A stretch of DNA of 64,000 bases from Actinomadura chibensis NBRC 106107. GTDB lineage: Bacteria; Actinomycetota; Actinomycetes; Streptosporangiales; Streptosporangiaceae. Every line of letters starts with the position of its first letter. Position 1 is the first letter of the stretch. The stretch is taken from contig NZ_BCQP01000010.1 in assembly GCF_001552135.1 (NCBI RefSeq), forward strand, positions 186,001 to 250,000. Reading direction: 5' to 3'. Under the pieces are notes generated by a model. That model was not told the origin of the DNA and searched no databases. It saw only the letters and a list, made by a program, of their open reading frames with translations. Both the position numbers and the translations under genes were made by a program. Positions 39,479 through 47,782 of this stretch are shown piece after piece.

Positions 39479-39507
39479 TTGCGGCAAGATCGGACTACCG
39501 TGGGCGG

Positions 39508-39561
39508 ATGACGTTCGCCTCCCCAGCGCCGCCGGGGGCCTCCGGCCGGGCCGCGCGTTGA
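39508..39561 (+). CDS. Candidate 17-residue leaderless micro-ORF overlapping the PAP2 start
   Basis: MTFASPAPPGASGRAAR, with TGA at 39559-39561 overlapping the TTG of the PAP2 gene (TTGA). A -10-like TACCGT (39496-39501) ends 6 bases before its ATG, fitting a leaderless transcript. It could deliver ribosomes to the weak TTG start downstream. No homology is recognised. Confidence 0.4.
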   Translation: MTFASPAPPGASGRAAR

Positions 39562-40469
39562 GCCTGCTCGACCGGCCGCGCCGGGAGCCCGCCGCCCCGG
39601 CCGCGCCGCGCGGACCGTCGCGTCCGCCCTGGTCGCGCCGCGTGCGGTGGCCGCGACGCGTGCGGTGGTCGGCGATCCCGCTCCGCGCGCACGCCGGGCG
39701 GCCCCGGCCGATCCGCGAGCTGCTGCTGATCGTCGCGCTGTTCGCCGCGTACAAGCTCGGCCGCCTGTTCGCCGCCGACCGCGTCGGGGAGGCGTTCGGC
39801 AACGCCCGCGACGTCTGGCGGCTGGAGCGGACGCTGCGGCTGCCGTCCGAGACCGGCGTCCAGGACGGGCTCATGCACAGCGACGTCCTCGTCCACGCGG
39901 CGAACTCCTACTACGCCTTCGTGCACTTCCCGGCGGCGGTGGCGTTCCTGCTGTGGATGTACCTGCGGCGGCCCGGCCACTACCGGTGGATCCGCCGGGT
40001 CCTCGTCGGGCTGACCGCGGCGGCGCTCGCCCTGCACCTGCTCGTCCCGCTGGCGCCGCCGCGCATGCTCCCCTCGACCGGGCTGGTCGACACGGCCGCC
40101 CGGTTCGGGCCCGCGGTGTACGGGGCGCCGCAGAGCGACGCGATCGCCAACCAGTACGCGGCGATGCCGTCCCTGCACATCGGGTGGGCGGCCGTCATCG
40201 CGGTCGGGCTCGTCGCCGCGTCCCGGACGCGGTGGCGGTGGCTGTGGCTCGCGCACCCGGTCGTGACCGTCGCGGTCGTCGTCGCCACCGCCAACCACTA
40301 CTGGCTGGACGGGATCGTCGTGCTGGCGCTGCTGTCGGCCACCGTGCTGCTGCTCCGCCCGCCCGCCCCCGACGGCGGCGCCTCCGCGGCCGCCTCGTCC
40401 GGCGGGCCGGGGGACTCCGACGCCAGCGGCTCGGCGCCCAGCGTCTCCAGCAGCTCCAGGACGGGCTGA
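39558..40469 (+). CDS. PAP2 family (phosphatidic acid phosphatase/inositol phosphoryltransferase-like) membrane protein
   Basis: 303 residues. After an Arg/Pro-rich cytoplasmic N-terminus (about 50 residues), five or six membrane helices follow. MPSLHIGWAAVIAVG near residue 200 and NHYWLDGIVVLALL near 248 hold the two His of the PAP2 catalytic motifs. This version resembles membrane enzymes that dephosphorylate lipids or transfer inositol phosphate. The best start in frame is TTG at 39558, with no ribosome site but coupled to a 17-codon micro-ORF. The last 172 bp overlap antiparallel with cphA; the Ser/Gly/Ala tail after residue 270 lies opposite conserved cphA sequence. Confidence 0.85.
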   Translation: MSLLDRPRREPAAPAAPRGPSRPPWSRRVRWPRRVRWSAIPLRAHAGRPRPIRELLLIVALFAAYKLGRLFAADRVGEAFGNARDVWRLERTLRLPSETGVQDGLMHSDVLVHAANSYYAFVHFPAAVAFLLWMYLRRPGHYRWIRRVLVGLTAAALALHLLVPLAPPRMLPSTGLVDTAARFGPAVYGAPQSDAIANQYAAMPSLHIGWAAVIAVGLVAASRTRWRWLWLAHPVVTVAVVVATANHYWLDGIVVLALLSATVLLLRPPAPDGGASAAASSGGPGDSDASGSAPSVSSSSRTG

Positions 40470-43057
40470 AGCTTCTCGTACAGCAGCAGGACCGGCTCGC
40501 CGGGCGCGGCGATGTCCAGCGCCGACGTGACCGCGCCCTTCAGATCGCCCGCCGGATGGGCCCGCACGTCCGGCCTGACCTCCCGCAGCCCCTGGACGAT
40601 CAGCCGCGTCATCTCCCCGGAGCGGCGGCCGCGCAGGTCCTCGTCCTCGTAGACGACGACGCGGCCGAACGTCGCGGCGAGGGCCCGCGCGGTCTCGCCG
40701 ACCAGCTCGTCGGACCGGTCGCCCGGCAGCGTGACCGCCGCGACCGCGTCGCCCCGCCACCGCCGCGCGACGAGCGCCCCGACGGCGGCGACCGCCGCCG
40801 GGTTGTGCGCGTAGTCGACCAGGACGGGGTTCTCCCCGACCCGGTACACGCAGCCCCGCCCCGGGTTGCGGGTGTGCGGGTCGAACGTGCGCAGCGCCCG
40901 CGCGACGACGTCGACGGGGACGTCCAGCGCGCGGGCGGCGGCGACGGCGGCGAGCGCGTCCGCGACGACGTGGGCCGCGTGCCCGCCGAACGAGCCCGCG
41001 ACGTCCTCCACCGGCAGGATCCGGGTCTTGCGGTCGCCGCGCGCCTCGGTCAGCCAGCCGTGCTCGGCGTAGTAGCCCACGCCGCCGTCGCGCAGGTGGT
41101 CGACCAGGACGGGCGCGTCCGGCGACGGCGCGAAGTAGCGCGGCTCCGGCGCCCGCTCCCGCACCACCGGGCGCTCGGCGAGCCGCGCGGTCGCCGGGTC
41201 GGCGGCGTTGAGCACGAGGTGCCCGCCCGGCCTGACCTCCTCGGCGACGAGCGCCTTGATCTCGGCGAGGTCGTCCACGGTCTCGGTGTCGTCCATGCCG
41301 AGGTGGTCGCGGGTGACGTTGGTGACGACGGCGACGTCCGCGCGGTCGTAGCCGAGACCGCGCCGGACGATCCCGCCGCGCGCCGTCTCCAGCACGGCCG
41401 CGTCCACCGACCGGTCGCCGAGCACCATCTCCGCCGACCGGGGCCCGGACGCGTCCGACAGGTGGACGAGCCGCCCGCCGACGAACACGCCCTCGGTGCT
41501 GGTCATGCCGGTCCGGCGGCCGTCCAGCTCCAGCATGTGCGCGATCATCCGGACGGTCGTGGTCTTGCCGTTCGTCCCCGTCACCGACACGATCGGGACC
41601 CGCGACGGCGTCCCGGCGGGGTACATGAGGTCGATGATGTCGCCCGCGACGTCGCGTCCCGCGCCCTCGTGCGGGGCGAGGTGCATGCGCAGCCCCGGCG
41701 CGGCGTTGACCTCCAGGATCCCGGCCGCGCCGCGGTCGGCGGGCGGCGGCGCGCCGATGTCGGGCAGCCGCAGGTCGATGCCGCACACGTCCATCCCGAC
41801 GGTCGCGGCGGCCCGCACGCACATCTCCGCGACCTCGGGGTGCGTCTCGTCGGTCACGTCCCGGCTGGTCCCGCCGGTGGACAGGTTCGCGTTGCGGCGC
41901 AGCCACACCCGCTCCCCGCCGGCGGGCACCGACCCGGGGCCGTGGCCCTGCCGGGCCAGCAGCCCGAGTTCGGTCGGCCCGAGCGCGAGGCGGGTCAGCG
42001 GGCGGTCGTGCCCCTCGCCCCGCGCCGGGTCGGCGTTCACCCGCGCGACCAGCGCGGCGACCGTGCTGGAGCCGTCGCCGGTGACGCACGCGGCGGTCAG
42101 CTCGGCCGCCGCCACGACCCGGCCGCCGACGACGAGGACGCGGTAGTCCTTGCCCGGGATGTAGGACTCGACGAGCACCTCGCCCTCGTCCCCGGCGGCG
42201 GACGCGAACGCCGCCACCACCTCCGCGGGCTCGGTCAGCTCGATGTGCACGCCCTCGCCCTGGTGCCCGGACAGCGGCTTGACCACGACCGGGCCGCCGA
42301 TCTCGCGCAGGACGGCCAGCGCCTCCGCCGGGGACGCCGCGACCCGCCCCTCCGGGACGGGCACGCCGGCGTCGGCGAGGACCCGGTGCGCGAGCCGCTT
42401 GTCGCCCGCGACCTCCATCCCGATCGCGGACGTGCCGTCGGTCATCGCCGCCCACACCGTCCGGCGGTGCCGGCCGTACCCGAGGCGCAGCAGGTTCAGG
42501 TCGCCGACGCGGCGGACCGGGACGTCCCGGCGGCGCGCCGCCCGCGCCAGCGCGGACGTGCTCACCCCGAGCCGCTCGCCCTCGTGCGCGGCGCGGATCC
42601 GGGCGAGGTCGGCGGACAGGTCGGGCACCGTCCCGGCGAGCGCCCCGGTCACGGCGCGCAGCGCGAGCGCGATCAGCATCTCGACGACCGTGCTGCCGGA
42701 CGGCTCGTCCCGCGGGCACTCGAGGATGACGTCGTACTCCGACGGCCCGCCCGCGCGCACCGTCCGGCCGAAGAACACCTCGCGGCCGATCAGCCCGGAC
42801 AGCTCCAGCGTGACGTGCTCGGTGACGTGGCCGAAGTAGGTGCCGCGCGCCATCGCGGCCAGCAGCCCGCCGGGGCGGCCCGCCGAGCAGTGGTGGGTCT
42901 CCAGGCCGGGCAGCGCGTCCACCAGCCGCTCGGCGAAGCCGGGGTGGTCGGTGGTCTCGTGCCCGGTCAGGCCCTGCAGGTCGAGCCGCGCGATCGCGAC
43001 GGGACGGGCCAGGTAGACGTTCGGGCCGCTCAGGCGGCGCACATGGTCGAGCCGCAC
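40298..43057 (-). CDS. cphA: Cyanophycin synthetase
   Basis: 919-residue enzyme that polymerises Asp and Arg into cyanophycin, a nitrogen store. The N-terminal domain (1-160), ATP-grasp (about 215-480: VVVKPLSGHQGEGVHIE, AAGILEVNAAPGLRMHL) and Mur ligase-like domain (VTGTNGKTTTVRMIAHML near residue 490, VTNVTRDHLGMDD, VDYAHNPAAVAAVG) are all intact. The conserved part ends near YEKLQPVLELLE; the final 45 Ser/Ala/Pro-rich residues lie antisense to the PAP2 gene. GTG at 43057 is 2 bp after the cphB stop and follows GGAGGAGG. Operon cphB-cphA. Confidence 0.95.
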   Translation of the reverse strand: MRLDHVRRLSGPNVYLARPVAIARLDLQGLTGHETTDHPGFAERLVDALPGLETHHCSAGRPGGLLAAMARGTYFGHVTEHVTLELSGLIGREVFFGRTVRAGGPSEYDVILECPRDEPSGSTVVEMLIALALRAVTGALAGTVPDLSADLARIRAAHEGERLGVSTSALARAARRRDVPVRRVGDLNLLRLGYGRHRRTVWAAMTDGTSAIGMEVAGDKRLAHRVLADAGVPVPEGRVAASPAEALAVLREIGGPVVVKPLSGHQGEGVHIELTEPAEVVAAFASAAGDEGEVLVESYIPGKDYRVLVVGGRVVAAAELTAACVTGDGSSTVAALVARVNADPARGEGHDRPLTRLALGPTELGLLARQGHGPGSVPAGGERVWLRRNANLSTGGTSRDVTDETHPEVAEMCVRAAATVGMDVCGIDLRLPDIGAPPPADRGAAGILEVNAAPGLRMHLAPHEGAGRDVAGDIIDLMYPAGTPSRVPIVSVTGTNGKTTTVRMIAHMLELDGRRTGMTSTEGVFVGGRLVHLSDASGPRSAEMVLGDRSVDAAVLETARGGIVRRGLGYDRADVAVVTNVTRDHLGMDDTETVDDLAEIKALVAEEVRPGGHLVLNAADPATARLAERPVVRERAPEPRYFAPSPDAPVLVDHLRDGGVGYYAEHGWLTEARGDRKTRILPVEDVAGSFGGHAAHVVADALAAVAAARALDVPVDVVARALRTFDPHTRNPGRGCVYRVGENPVLVDYAHNPAAVAAVGALVARRWRGDAVAAVTLPGDRSDELVGETARALAATFGRVVVYEDEDLRGRRSGEMTRLIVQGLREVRPDVRAHPAGDLKGAVTSALDIAAPGEPVLLLYEKLQPVLELLETLGAEPLASESPGPPDEAAAEAPPSGAGGRSSSTVADSSASTTIPSSQ

Positions 43058-43059
43058 GG

Positions 43060-43896
43060 CTACTCCACCTCCTCCGGGCCGCGCATGTCGCCGAGCGCGG
43101 GGAGCTTGTCGTTCATCTGGAACGCGCAGCCGGCGGGGAGCAGGTGCAGCGACACGTCCAGCATCGCCATCGGCTCGTCGTCGGAGGCGGCGTAGGCGAT
43201 CGTGGACTGGCCCGCGTCCACGACGGTGACGACGCCGGTGCCGACGACGTCGAACCGCCCGTCGCCGACGACGATCGCGGTGTCCTCGTCGATGCCGACG
43301 CCGAGCAGCCGGGTGTCGAGCGCGATGCCGCTCATCAGCCGCGGCAGCCGCCCCCGCTCGTTGAAGTGCATGTCGATGAGGACGTTGTCGAGCAGCCCGA
43401 GCCCCGGCCCCACCTTCACGCTGGACGCGGCGACCTCGTGGCCGTGGCCGCCGAGGATCATCCAGTGGCCCATCGCGGTCGCGCCCGCGCTCGTCCCGGC
43501 GATGACGAGGCCCTCCTGGTCGAGCCGCCGCTGCAGCAGCTCGTTGGTCCGGGACCCGACGAGGGTCCGCAGCCGCGACTGGTCGCCGCCGCTGAACAGC
43601 ACCCCGGTCGCCGACTCCAGGGCCCGCAGCGTCGCCGCGTCGTCGGCCGCGGCCCGGCCGAGCAGCCGCAGCTCCCGCACCGAGGTCACGCCGAGCCTGC
43701 CGAACACCGCGCTGTACTCCTCGGCGACCTCCTCCGGCACCTCGGTGGCCGTCGTGACCACCACGATCCGCGCGTCCTCGCCGCCCGCCAGCTCGGCGAA
43801 CGTCTCCAGGGGCCCGGACCCGCAGGTCCGGTTCTCCGCCCCACCGATGATCAGCAGCCGGCCCTTGCGTCCGGCGTCCCGCTGTTTCTGCTTCAC
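43060..43896 (-). CDS. cphB: Cyanophycinase
   Basis: 278-residue serine exopeptidase of the S51 family that cuts cyanophycin into beta-Asp-Arg dipeptides. The nucleophile Ser lies in GTSAGATAMGHW near residue 135, with GGAENRTCGSGPLETF at the N-terminus and DQSRLRTLVGSR typical of CphB. No signal peptide, so it acts inside the cell on stored polymer. GTG at 43896 is preceded only by AGCAGGT. Tandem 10-bp repeats lie just upstream. Translation of cphA follows after 2 bp. Confidence 0.94.
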   Translation of the reverse strand: MKQKQRDAGRKGRLLIIGGAENRTCGSGPLETFAELAGGEDARIVVVTTATEVPEEVAEEYSAVFGRLGVTSVRELRLLGRAAADDAATLRALESATGVLFSGGDQSRLRTLVGSRTNELLQRRLDQEGLVIAGTSAGATAMGHWMILGGHGHEVAASSVKVGPGLGLLDNVLIDMHFNERGRLPRLMSGIALDTRLLGVGIDEDTAIVVGDGRFDVVGTGVVTVVDAGQSTIAYAASDDEPMAMLDVSLHLLPAGCAFQMNDKLPALGDMRGPEEVE

Positions 43897-43902
43897 ACCT
43901 GC

Positions 43903-43922
43903 TGACTACCCCTGATGACCCC
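43903..43922. repeat. Imperfect tandem 10-bp repeats before cphB
   Basis: TGACTACCCC and TGATGACCCC, 8 of 10 identical, are adjacent and begin 7 bases upstream of the cphB start. A longer inverted match (GACTAC with GTAGTC) encloses them. Candidate regulator-binding or initiation-region element. Confidence 0.4.
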
Positions 43923-44018
43923 GTGTAGTCCCGAGGTGACGGTGGGGCACCGGCCCGCCGCGCGGAGGCGCGCGCGCACCGCCGGAACCCCCGCCGCGCC
44001 GTGTGTCATGCTGGTCGG

Positions 44019-44690
44019 ATGAGCGGCAGCCCCGTCGCCCCGGACGCGCCCCTGCGGCCCCAGCCTCCGCCTCCGCGCTCCGCCCGCAGGCCGGGACCCG
44101 GCGCCGCGGTCGCCGCCGCCTCCGCCCACTACCTGCGCGGCGAGCCGATCGACATGTCCGCGCTCGCCGCCGAGCTCGGCGTCGGCCGCGCCACCCTGTA
44201 CCGCTGGGTGGGCAGCCGCGAGCGCCTGCTCGCGGCGGTCCTCGCCGAGATGGCCGAGCGCACCTTCCGCGTGGCGGTGCGGGACGTCGGCGGCGCCGGC
44301 CCCGAGCGGATCGTCGCGGTGCTCGACCGGTTCATGCGCGCGGTCGTGGACGCCGCGCCGCTCGCCGCGTTCACCGCGCGCGAGCCGCGCCTGTTCGTCC
44401 GGCTGGCCACCATGCCCGGCGCCGCCGAGGACCGCGCCACCGACCTCATCGCCCGCGAGGTGCAGGCCGAGATCGACCGCGGGGAGCTGCGCGCCCCGCT
44501 GCCGCCCCGGGCGCTCGCGGAGGCGATCGTCCGCGTCGCCGACTCGTTCATGTACACCCACTACCTGGGCGGGAGGCGGCCGGAGATCGAGCGGGCGATC
44601 GAGGTCGTCGAGCTGATGCTGCGCCCCCTCGGGCGCGCCGGACCGGGCTCGCCGGGAATCTCCCGGCGGCCCTGGACAGTTCTCCTCTAA
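44019..44690 (+). CDS. TetR-like regulator, QsdR type
   Basis: 223 residues. The helix-turn-helix is EPIDMSALAAELGVGRATLYRWVGSRERLLAAVLAEM, preceded by a Pro/Arg-rich tail. The C-terminal domain (DLIAREVQAEIDRGELRAPL, ALAEAIVRVADSFMYTHYLG) matches the QsdR group, named for quorum-signal degradation in Rhodococcus; here the ligand is unknown. ATG at 44019 has CATGCT 6 bases before it, suggesting a leaderless mRNA. It lies 81 bp upstream of the UbiB-like gene and diverges from cphB (122 bp). Confidence 0.85.
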   Translation: MSGSPVAPDAPLRPQPPPPRSARRPGPGAAVAAASAHYLRGEPIDMSALAAELGVGRATLYRWVGSRERLLAAVLAEMAERTFRVAVRDVGGAGPERIVAVLDRFMRAVVDAAPLAAFTAREPRLFVRLATMPGAAEDRATDLIAREVQAEIDRGELRAPLPPRALAEAIVRVADSFMYTHYLGGRRPEIERAIEVVELMLRPLGRAGPGSPGISRRPWTVLL

Positions 44691-44699
44691 GGCGGGTAT

Positions 44700-44715
44700 T
44701 GACCATTTCGTGGCA
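44700..44715 (+). promoter_or_regulatory. 16-base box upstream of the UbiB-like gene
   Basis: TGACCATTTCGTGGCA shares 13 of 16 bases with 9242-9257 ahead of the adenosine deaminase gene. TTGACC at 44699-44704 could be a -35, but no matching -10 is obvious. Confidence 0.35.
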
Positions 44716-44771
44716 AATCACCGCCATGAGAGGGTGTATTGGACGAAACGTCGAACGAGGGGCGGCCGGCC

Positions 44772-46130
44772 GTGAACGACATCCCCCGCCGCGCGGTGAC
44801 GCGGACCGCCAAGCTGGCGACCCTGCCGCTCGGCTTCGCCGGGCGCACCGCGCTCGGACTCGGCAAGCGGACGATCGGACGTCCCGCCGAGGCCGTCGCG
44901 CTGGAGGTGCAGCGCCGCACCGCCGAGCAGCTCTTCGCCGTGCTCGGCGAGCTGAAGGGCGGCGCGATGAAGGTCGGCCAGCTCCTGTCGATCTTCGAGG
45001 CCGGGCTGCCGGAGGAGGTCGCGGGGCCGTTCCGGGCCAGCCTGACCCGGCTCCAGGAGTCCGCGCCGCCGATGCCCGCCGCCACGACCCACAAGGTCTT
45101 GGCCGAGTGGCTCGGCGACGACTGGCGCGACTACTTCGACGCGTTCGACGACCGCCCGGCGGCGGCCGCGTCCATCGGGCAGGTCCACAAGGCGGTCTGG
45201 CACGACGGCCGGACGGTCGCCGTCAAGGTCCAGTACCCCGGCGCCGCCCAGGCCCTGATGAGCGACTTCAACCAGATCTCCCGGCTCAGCCGCCTGTTCA
45301 CGCCGCTGTTCCCCGGCGTCGAGGTCAAGCCCGTCGTCGCCGACCTGAAGCGGCGCCTGGAGAAGGAGCTCGACTACGTCGACGAGGCCCGCGCGCAGAC
45401 CGCCTTCCACGACGCCTACGCGGACGACCCCGACTTCGTCGTCCCCGCCGTGGTCGCGCAGGCGGGCAACGTCCTGATCACCGAGTGGCTGGACGGCACC
45501 CCGCTCGCCAAGGTCATCGCCGACGGCCCGCAGGACCGGCGCGACCGCGCGGGCCTGCTGCTGTTCCGCTTCCTGCTGTCCGGCCCGGCCCGCTGCGAGA
45601 TGATCCACATCGACCCGCACCCGGGCAACTTCCGGCTCCTCGCCGACGGGCGCCTCGGCGTGCTGGACTTCGGCGGCGCCGCCCGCGTCCCCGCCGAGCT
45701 GCAGTGGTCGATCGGCCGCCTGCTGCGCATCGGCACCCTCGGCGACCCGGACGAGATCGTCGACGGCCTGCGCGCGGAGGGGTTCCTCGCGCCCGACGCC
45801 GAGGTCGACCCCGAGGAGGTCGCCGACCTCGTCGGCCCGCACGCCGCCCCGTTCGCCGTGGAGCGGTTCCGCTACTCGCGGGAGTGGATGCGCGAGCAGA
45901 CCGCCCGCGGGTTCGGGCTCGCCGCGGACATGCGCCCCGGCTCGCTCGCCCGCCAGTTCCGGCTGCCGCCGCAGTACCTCGCGGTCAGCCGCGCCCTGTC
46001 CGGCTGCGGCGGCGTCCTCTGCCAGCTGGAGGCCGAGGGCGCCTACCGGGCCGAGGCCGAGCGCTGGCTGCCCGGCTTCGCCGACGGCGACGGCCCCGAC
46101 CTGGACGACCGCACCGAGGCCACCGCCTGA
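44772..46130 (+). CDS. AarF/ABC1/UbiB family protein kinase-like ATPase
   Basis: 452 residues. KGGAMKVGQLLSIFE near residue 60 is the KxGQ signature of the family, followed by AAAASIGQVHKAVW (Ala-rich loop replacing the Gly-rich loop), VAVKVQYPGA (Lys), ELDYVDEARAQ, HIDPHPGNFRL and LDFGGAARVP. UbiB-like proteins support quinone or lipid metabolism through atypical ATPase activity. GTG at 44772 is chosen for GAGGGG upstream; TTG at 44739 would add 11 residues. It converges on the SIP gene, with a GC hairpin between. Confidence 0.9.
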   Translation: MNDIPRRAVTRTAKLATLPLGFAGRTALGLGKRTIGRPAEAVALEVQRRTAEQLFAVLGELKGGAMKVGQLLSIFEAGLPEEVAGPFRASLTRLQESAPPMPAATTHKVLAEWLGDDWRDYFDAFDDRPAAAASIGQVHKAVWHDGRTVAVKVQYPGAAQALMSDFNQISRLSRLFTPLFPGVEVKPVVADLKRRLEKELDYVDEARAQTAFHDAYADDPDFVVPAVVAQAGNVLITEWLDGTPLAKVIADGPQDRRDRAGLLLFRFLLSGPARCEMIHIDPHPGNFRLLADGRLGVLDFGGAARVPAELQWSIGRLLRIGTLGDPDEIVDGLRAEGFLAPDAEVDPEEVADLVGPHAAPFAVERFRYSREWMREQTARGFGLAADMRPGSLARQFRLPPQYLAVSRALSGCGGVLCQLEAEGAYRAEAERWLPGFADGDGPDLDDRTEATA

Positions 46131-46160
46131 CCCCGCGTCGAGCGGTCCCTGAGGGCGGGG
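46131..46160. terminator. Hairpin between convergent UbiB and SIP genes
   Basis: CCCCGC-N18-GCGGGG fills the 31-bp gap between the two stops. The stem is short and the loop large; no T-run. Confidence 0.4.
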
Positions 46161-46161
46161 C

Positions 46162-47007
46162 TCACGCGAGGGCGCGGGCCTCTTCCTCCTCGACCTCGCG
46201 GTTCCAGTCGCGCTTGCTCGACTGCCAGCCGTCCTCGTCGCGGCCGCGCCGCCAGTAGCCGGAGATCGACAGCCGCTCCATCGGCAGGCCCCGGTCGACC
46301 CGCAGGTGCCGCCGCAGCGCCTTGACGAAGCCCGCCTCGCCGTGGACGAAGGCGTGCACGTCCTCGGACGGGAACTCCAGCCCCCGGACGGCGTCCACCA
46401 GCAGGTCGCCGACCGCGCCGCCGTTCCGGTGCAGCCAGACGATCTCCGCGTCGCCCGGCGTCGGCAGCTCCTGCTCCTCCTCTGGGCCCGCGACCTCGAC
46501 GAACACGCGGACGGGCGCGCCGTCCGGGATCCGCTCCAGGGACGCGCCGATCGCGGGCAGCGCGCTCTCGTCCCCGACGAGCAGGTGCCAGCCCGCGTCG
46601 GGGCGCGGCGCGTACCCCCCGCCGGGCCCCATGAACAGGATCTCCTCGCCCGGCCGGACGCTCGCCGCCCACGGTCCGGCGAGCCCCTTGTCGCCGTGGT
46701 GGACGAAGTCGATGGTCAGCTCGGCGGCGTCGGCGTCCCACGCGCGGACGGTGTAGGTCCGGGTGGTCGGCCACTGCTCGCGCGGCAGCTCGGCGCGGAT
46801 CCGGTCCATGTCGAACGGCTCGGGGTAGGCGACGCCGGGCCGGGGGAACAGCAGCTTCACGTAGTGGTCGGTGAACTCGCCCGCGCCGAAGCCGGCGAGG
46901 TCCGGCCCGCCGACGACCACGCGGATCATGTGCGGCGTGAGGCGCTCGGTGCGCAGCACCGTCGCCCGGTTGAGCCTGCGTCCCTTGCGCGCCGGTTCCG
47001 TCGCCAT
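46162..47007 (-). CDS. Siderophore-interacting protein (SIP), ferric reductase
   Basis: 281 residues of the SIP/ViuB family that reduces ferric siderophores with FAD and NAD(P)H in the cytoplasm. TRTYTVRAW binds FAD, HGDKGLAGPWAASVRPGEE and MGPGGGYAPRPDAGWHLL lead into the C-terminal SIP domain (LVGDESALPAIGASLE, VHGEAGFVKALRRHL, SISGYWRRGRDEDGW). ATG at 47007. An iron box lies 29 bp upstream, so expression should rise in iron shortage through an IdeR/DmdR repressor. No siderophore biosynthesis or transport gene is adjacent. Confidence 0.93.
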   Translation of the reverse strand: MATEPARKGRRLNRATVLRTERLTPHMIRVVVGGPDLAGFGAGEFTDHYVKLLFPRPGVAYPEPFDMDRIRAELPREQWPTTRTYTVRAWDADAAELTIDFVHHGDKGLAGPWAASVRPGEEILFMGPGGGYAPRPDAGWHLLVGDESALPAIGASLERIPDGAPVRVFVEVAGPEEEQELPTPGDAEIVWLHRNGGAVGDLLVDAVRGLEFPSEDVHAFVHGEAGFVKALRRHLRVDRGLPMERLSISGYWRRGRDEDGWQSSKRDWNREVEEEEARALA

Positions 47008-47035
47008 TCGGCCCTCCGCTGTCCGGTCAGAGTTC

Positions 47036-47054
47036 TTAGGGAAGCCTAACCTGC
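47036..47054. promoter_or_regulatory. Iron box (IdeR/DmdR type)
   Basis: TTAGGGAAGCCTAACCTGC matches the actinobacterial iron box TTAGGTTAGSCTAACCTAA at 15 of 19 positions. It lies 29 bp upstream of the SIP start; the mismatches fall in the left centre and at the right end. Confidence 0.75.
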
Positions 47055-47195
47055 AATGCGTCCGAAATGTTCCGTGAAATCGGCCACGGCGCGTCCGGAA
47101 AACGACGGGCGGGGCCGCGCGGCCCCGCCGCGTTACGGTCTGGTGGACGGCCCGGCGACAGGATGGTGGAACGGGTGGCGCTCAGCAGGACGACG

Positions 47196-47639
47196 ATGAC
47201 GGACGAGCAGCGCAAGTCGGTGGCGCTGGAGTACCTCAAGGGCTTCGACAACGGCGGCGTGACCTCCGACGGGTCCCCGCTCCTCGACCTGTTCGCCGAC
47301 GACGCGCAGGTCTACTTCCCGAAGTGGGGCCTCGCGAACGGCAAGGACGAGATCGCGCGGCTGTTCGGCGACGTCGGCGCGACGATCACCTCGATCCGGC
47401 ACCACTACGCCGGGTTCAACTGGATCCTCACCGGCACCGACACGCTGGTCTGCGAGGGCACCAGCCACGGCGAGCACCGGGACGGCCCGTGGCGCGCGGG
47501 CGTCCCCGAGTGGGGCGCCGGACGGTGGTGCGACGTGTTCGAGATCCGCGACTGGAAGATCCAGCGCGTGTTCATCTACCTCGACCCCGACTACGCGGGC
47601 GCCGACACCGCCCGCTACCCCTGGCTCGCGGACGAGTGA
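47196..47639 (+). CDS. SnoaL-like (NTF2-fold) protein
   Basis: 147 residues. VALEYLKGFDNGGV, LLDLFADDAQVYFPKWGLAN, IRHHYAGFNWILTGTDTLVC and GRWCDVFEIRDWKIQRVFIY form a complete NTF2-like cone. Function unknown; homologues include polyketide cyclase-like and dehydratase-like proteins. The ATG at 47196 has AGGA 5 bases upstream; ATG at 47163 (158 residues) is an alternative. It is divergent from the SIP gene with the iron box between them, so iron control of this gene is possible. Confidence 0.78.
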   Translation: MTDEQRKSVALEYLKGFDNGGVTSDGSPLLDLFADDAQVYFPKWGLANGKDEIARLFGDVGATITSIRHHYAGFNWILTGTDTLVCEGTSHGEHRDGPWRAGVPEWGAGRWCDVFEIRDWKIQRVFIYLDPDYAGADTARYPWLADE

Positions 47640-47782
47640 CGCGCGCGGGCACCGGGCGGCCTGCGCCGGGCGACCCGTGGCGGGCGGCCTGCGCCGGGTG
47701 ACCCTCCGAACAGGCTCGTCTGCGATAAGTTCGGGAGGCCCCGCGCCGACCCCCAGCCCGTCCGCGCCACGCCGGAGGAACG

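Noticed and set aside
39647..43195. Very long plus-strand frame (1182 codons) opposite cphBA
   Set aside because: Low-complexity antisense product; begins inside the PAP2 gene and has no domain.
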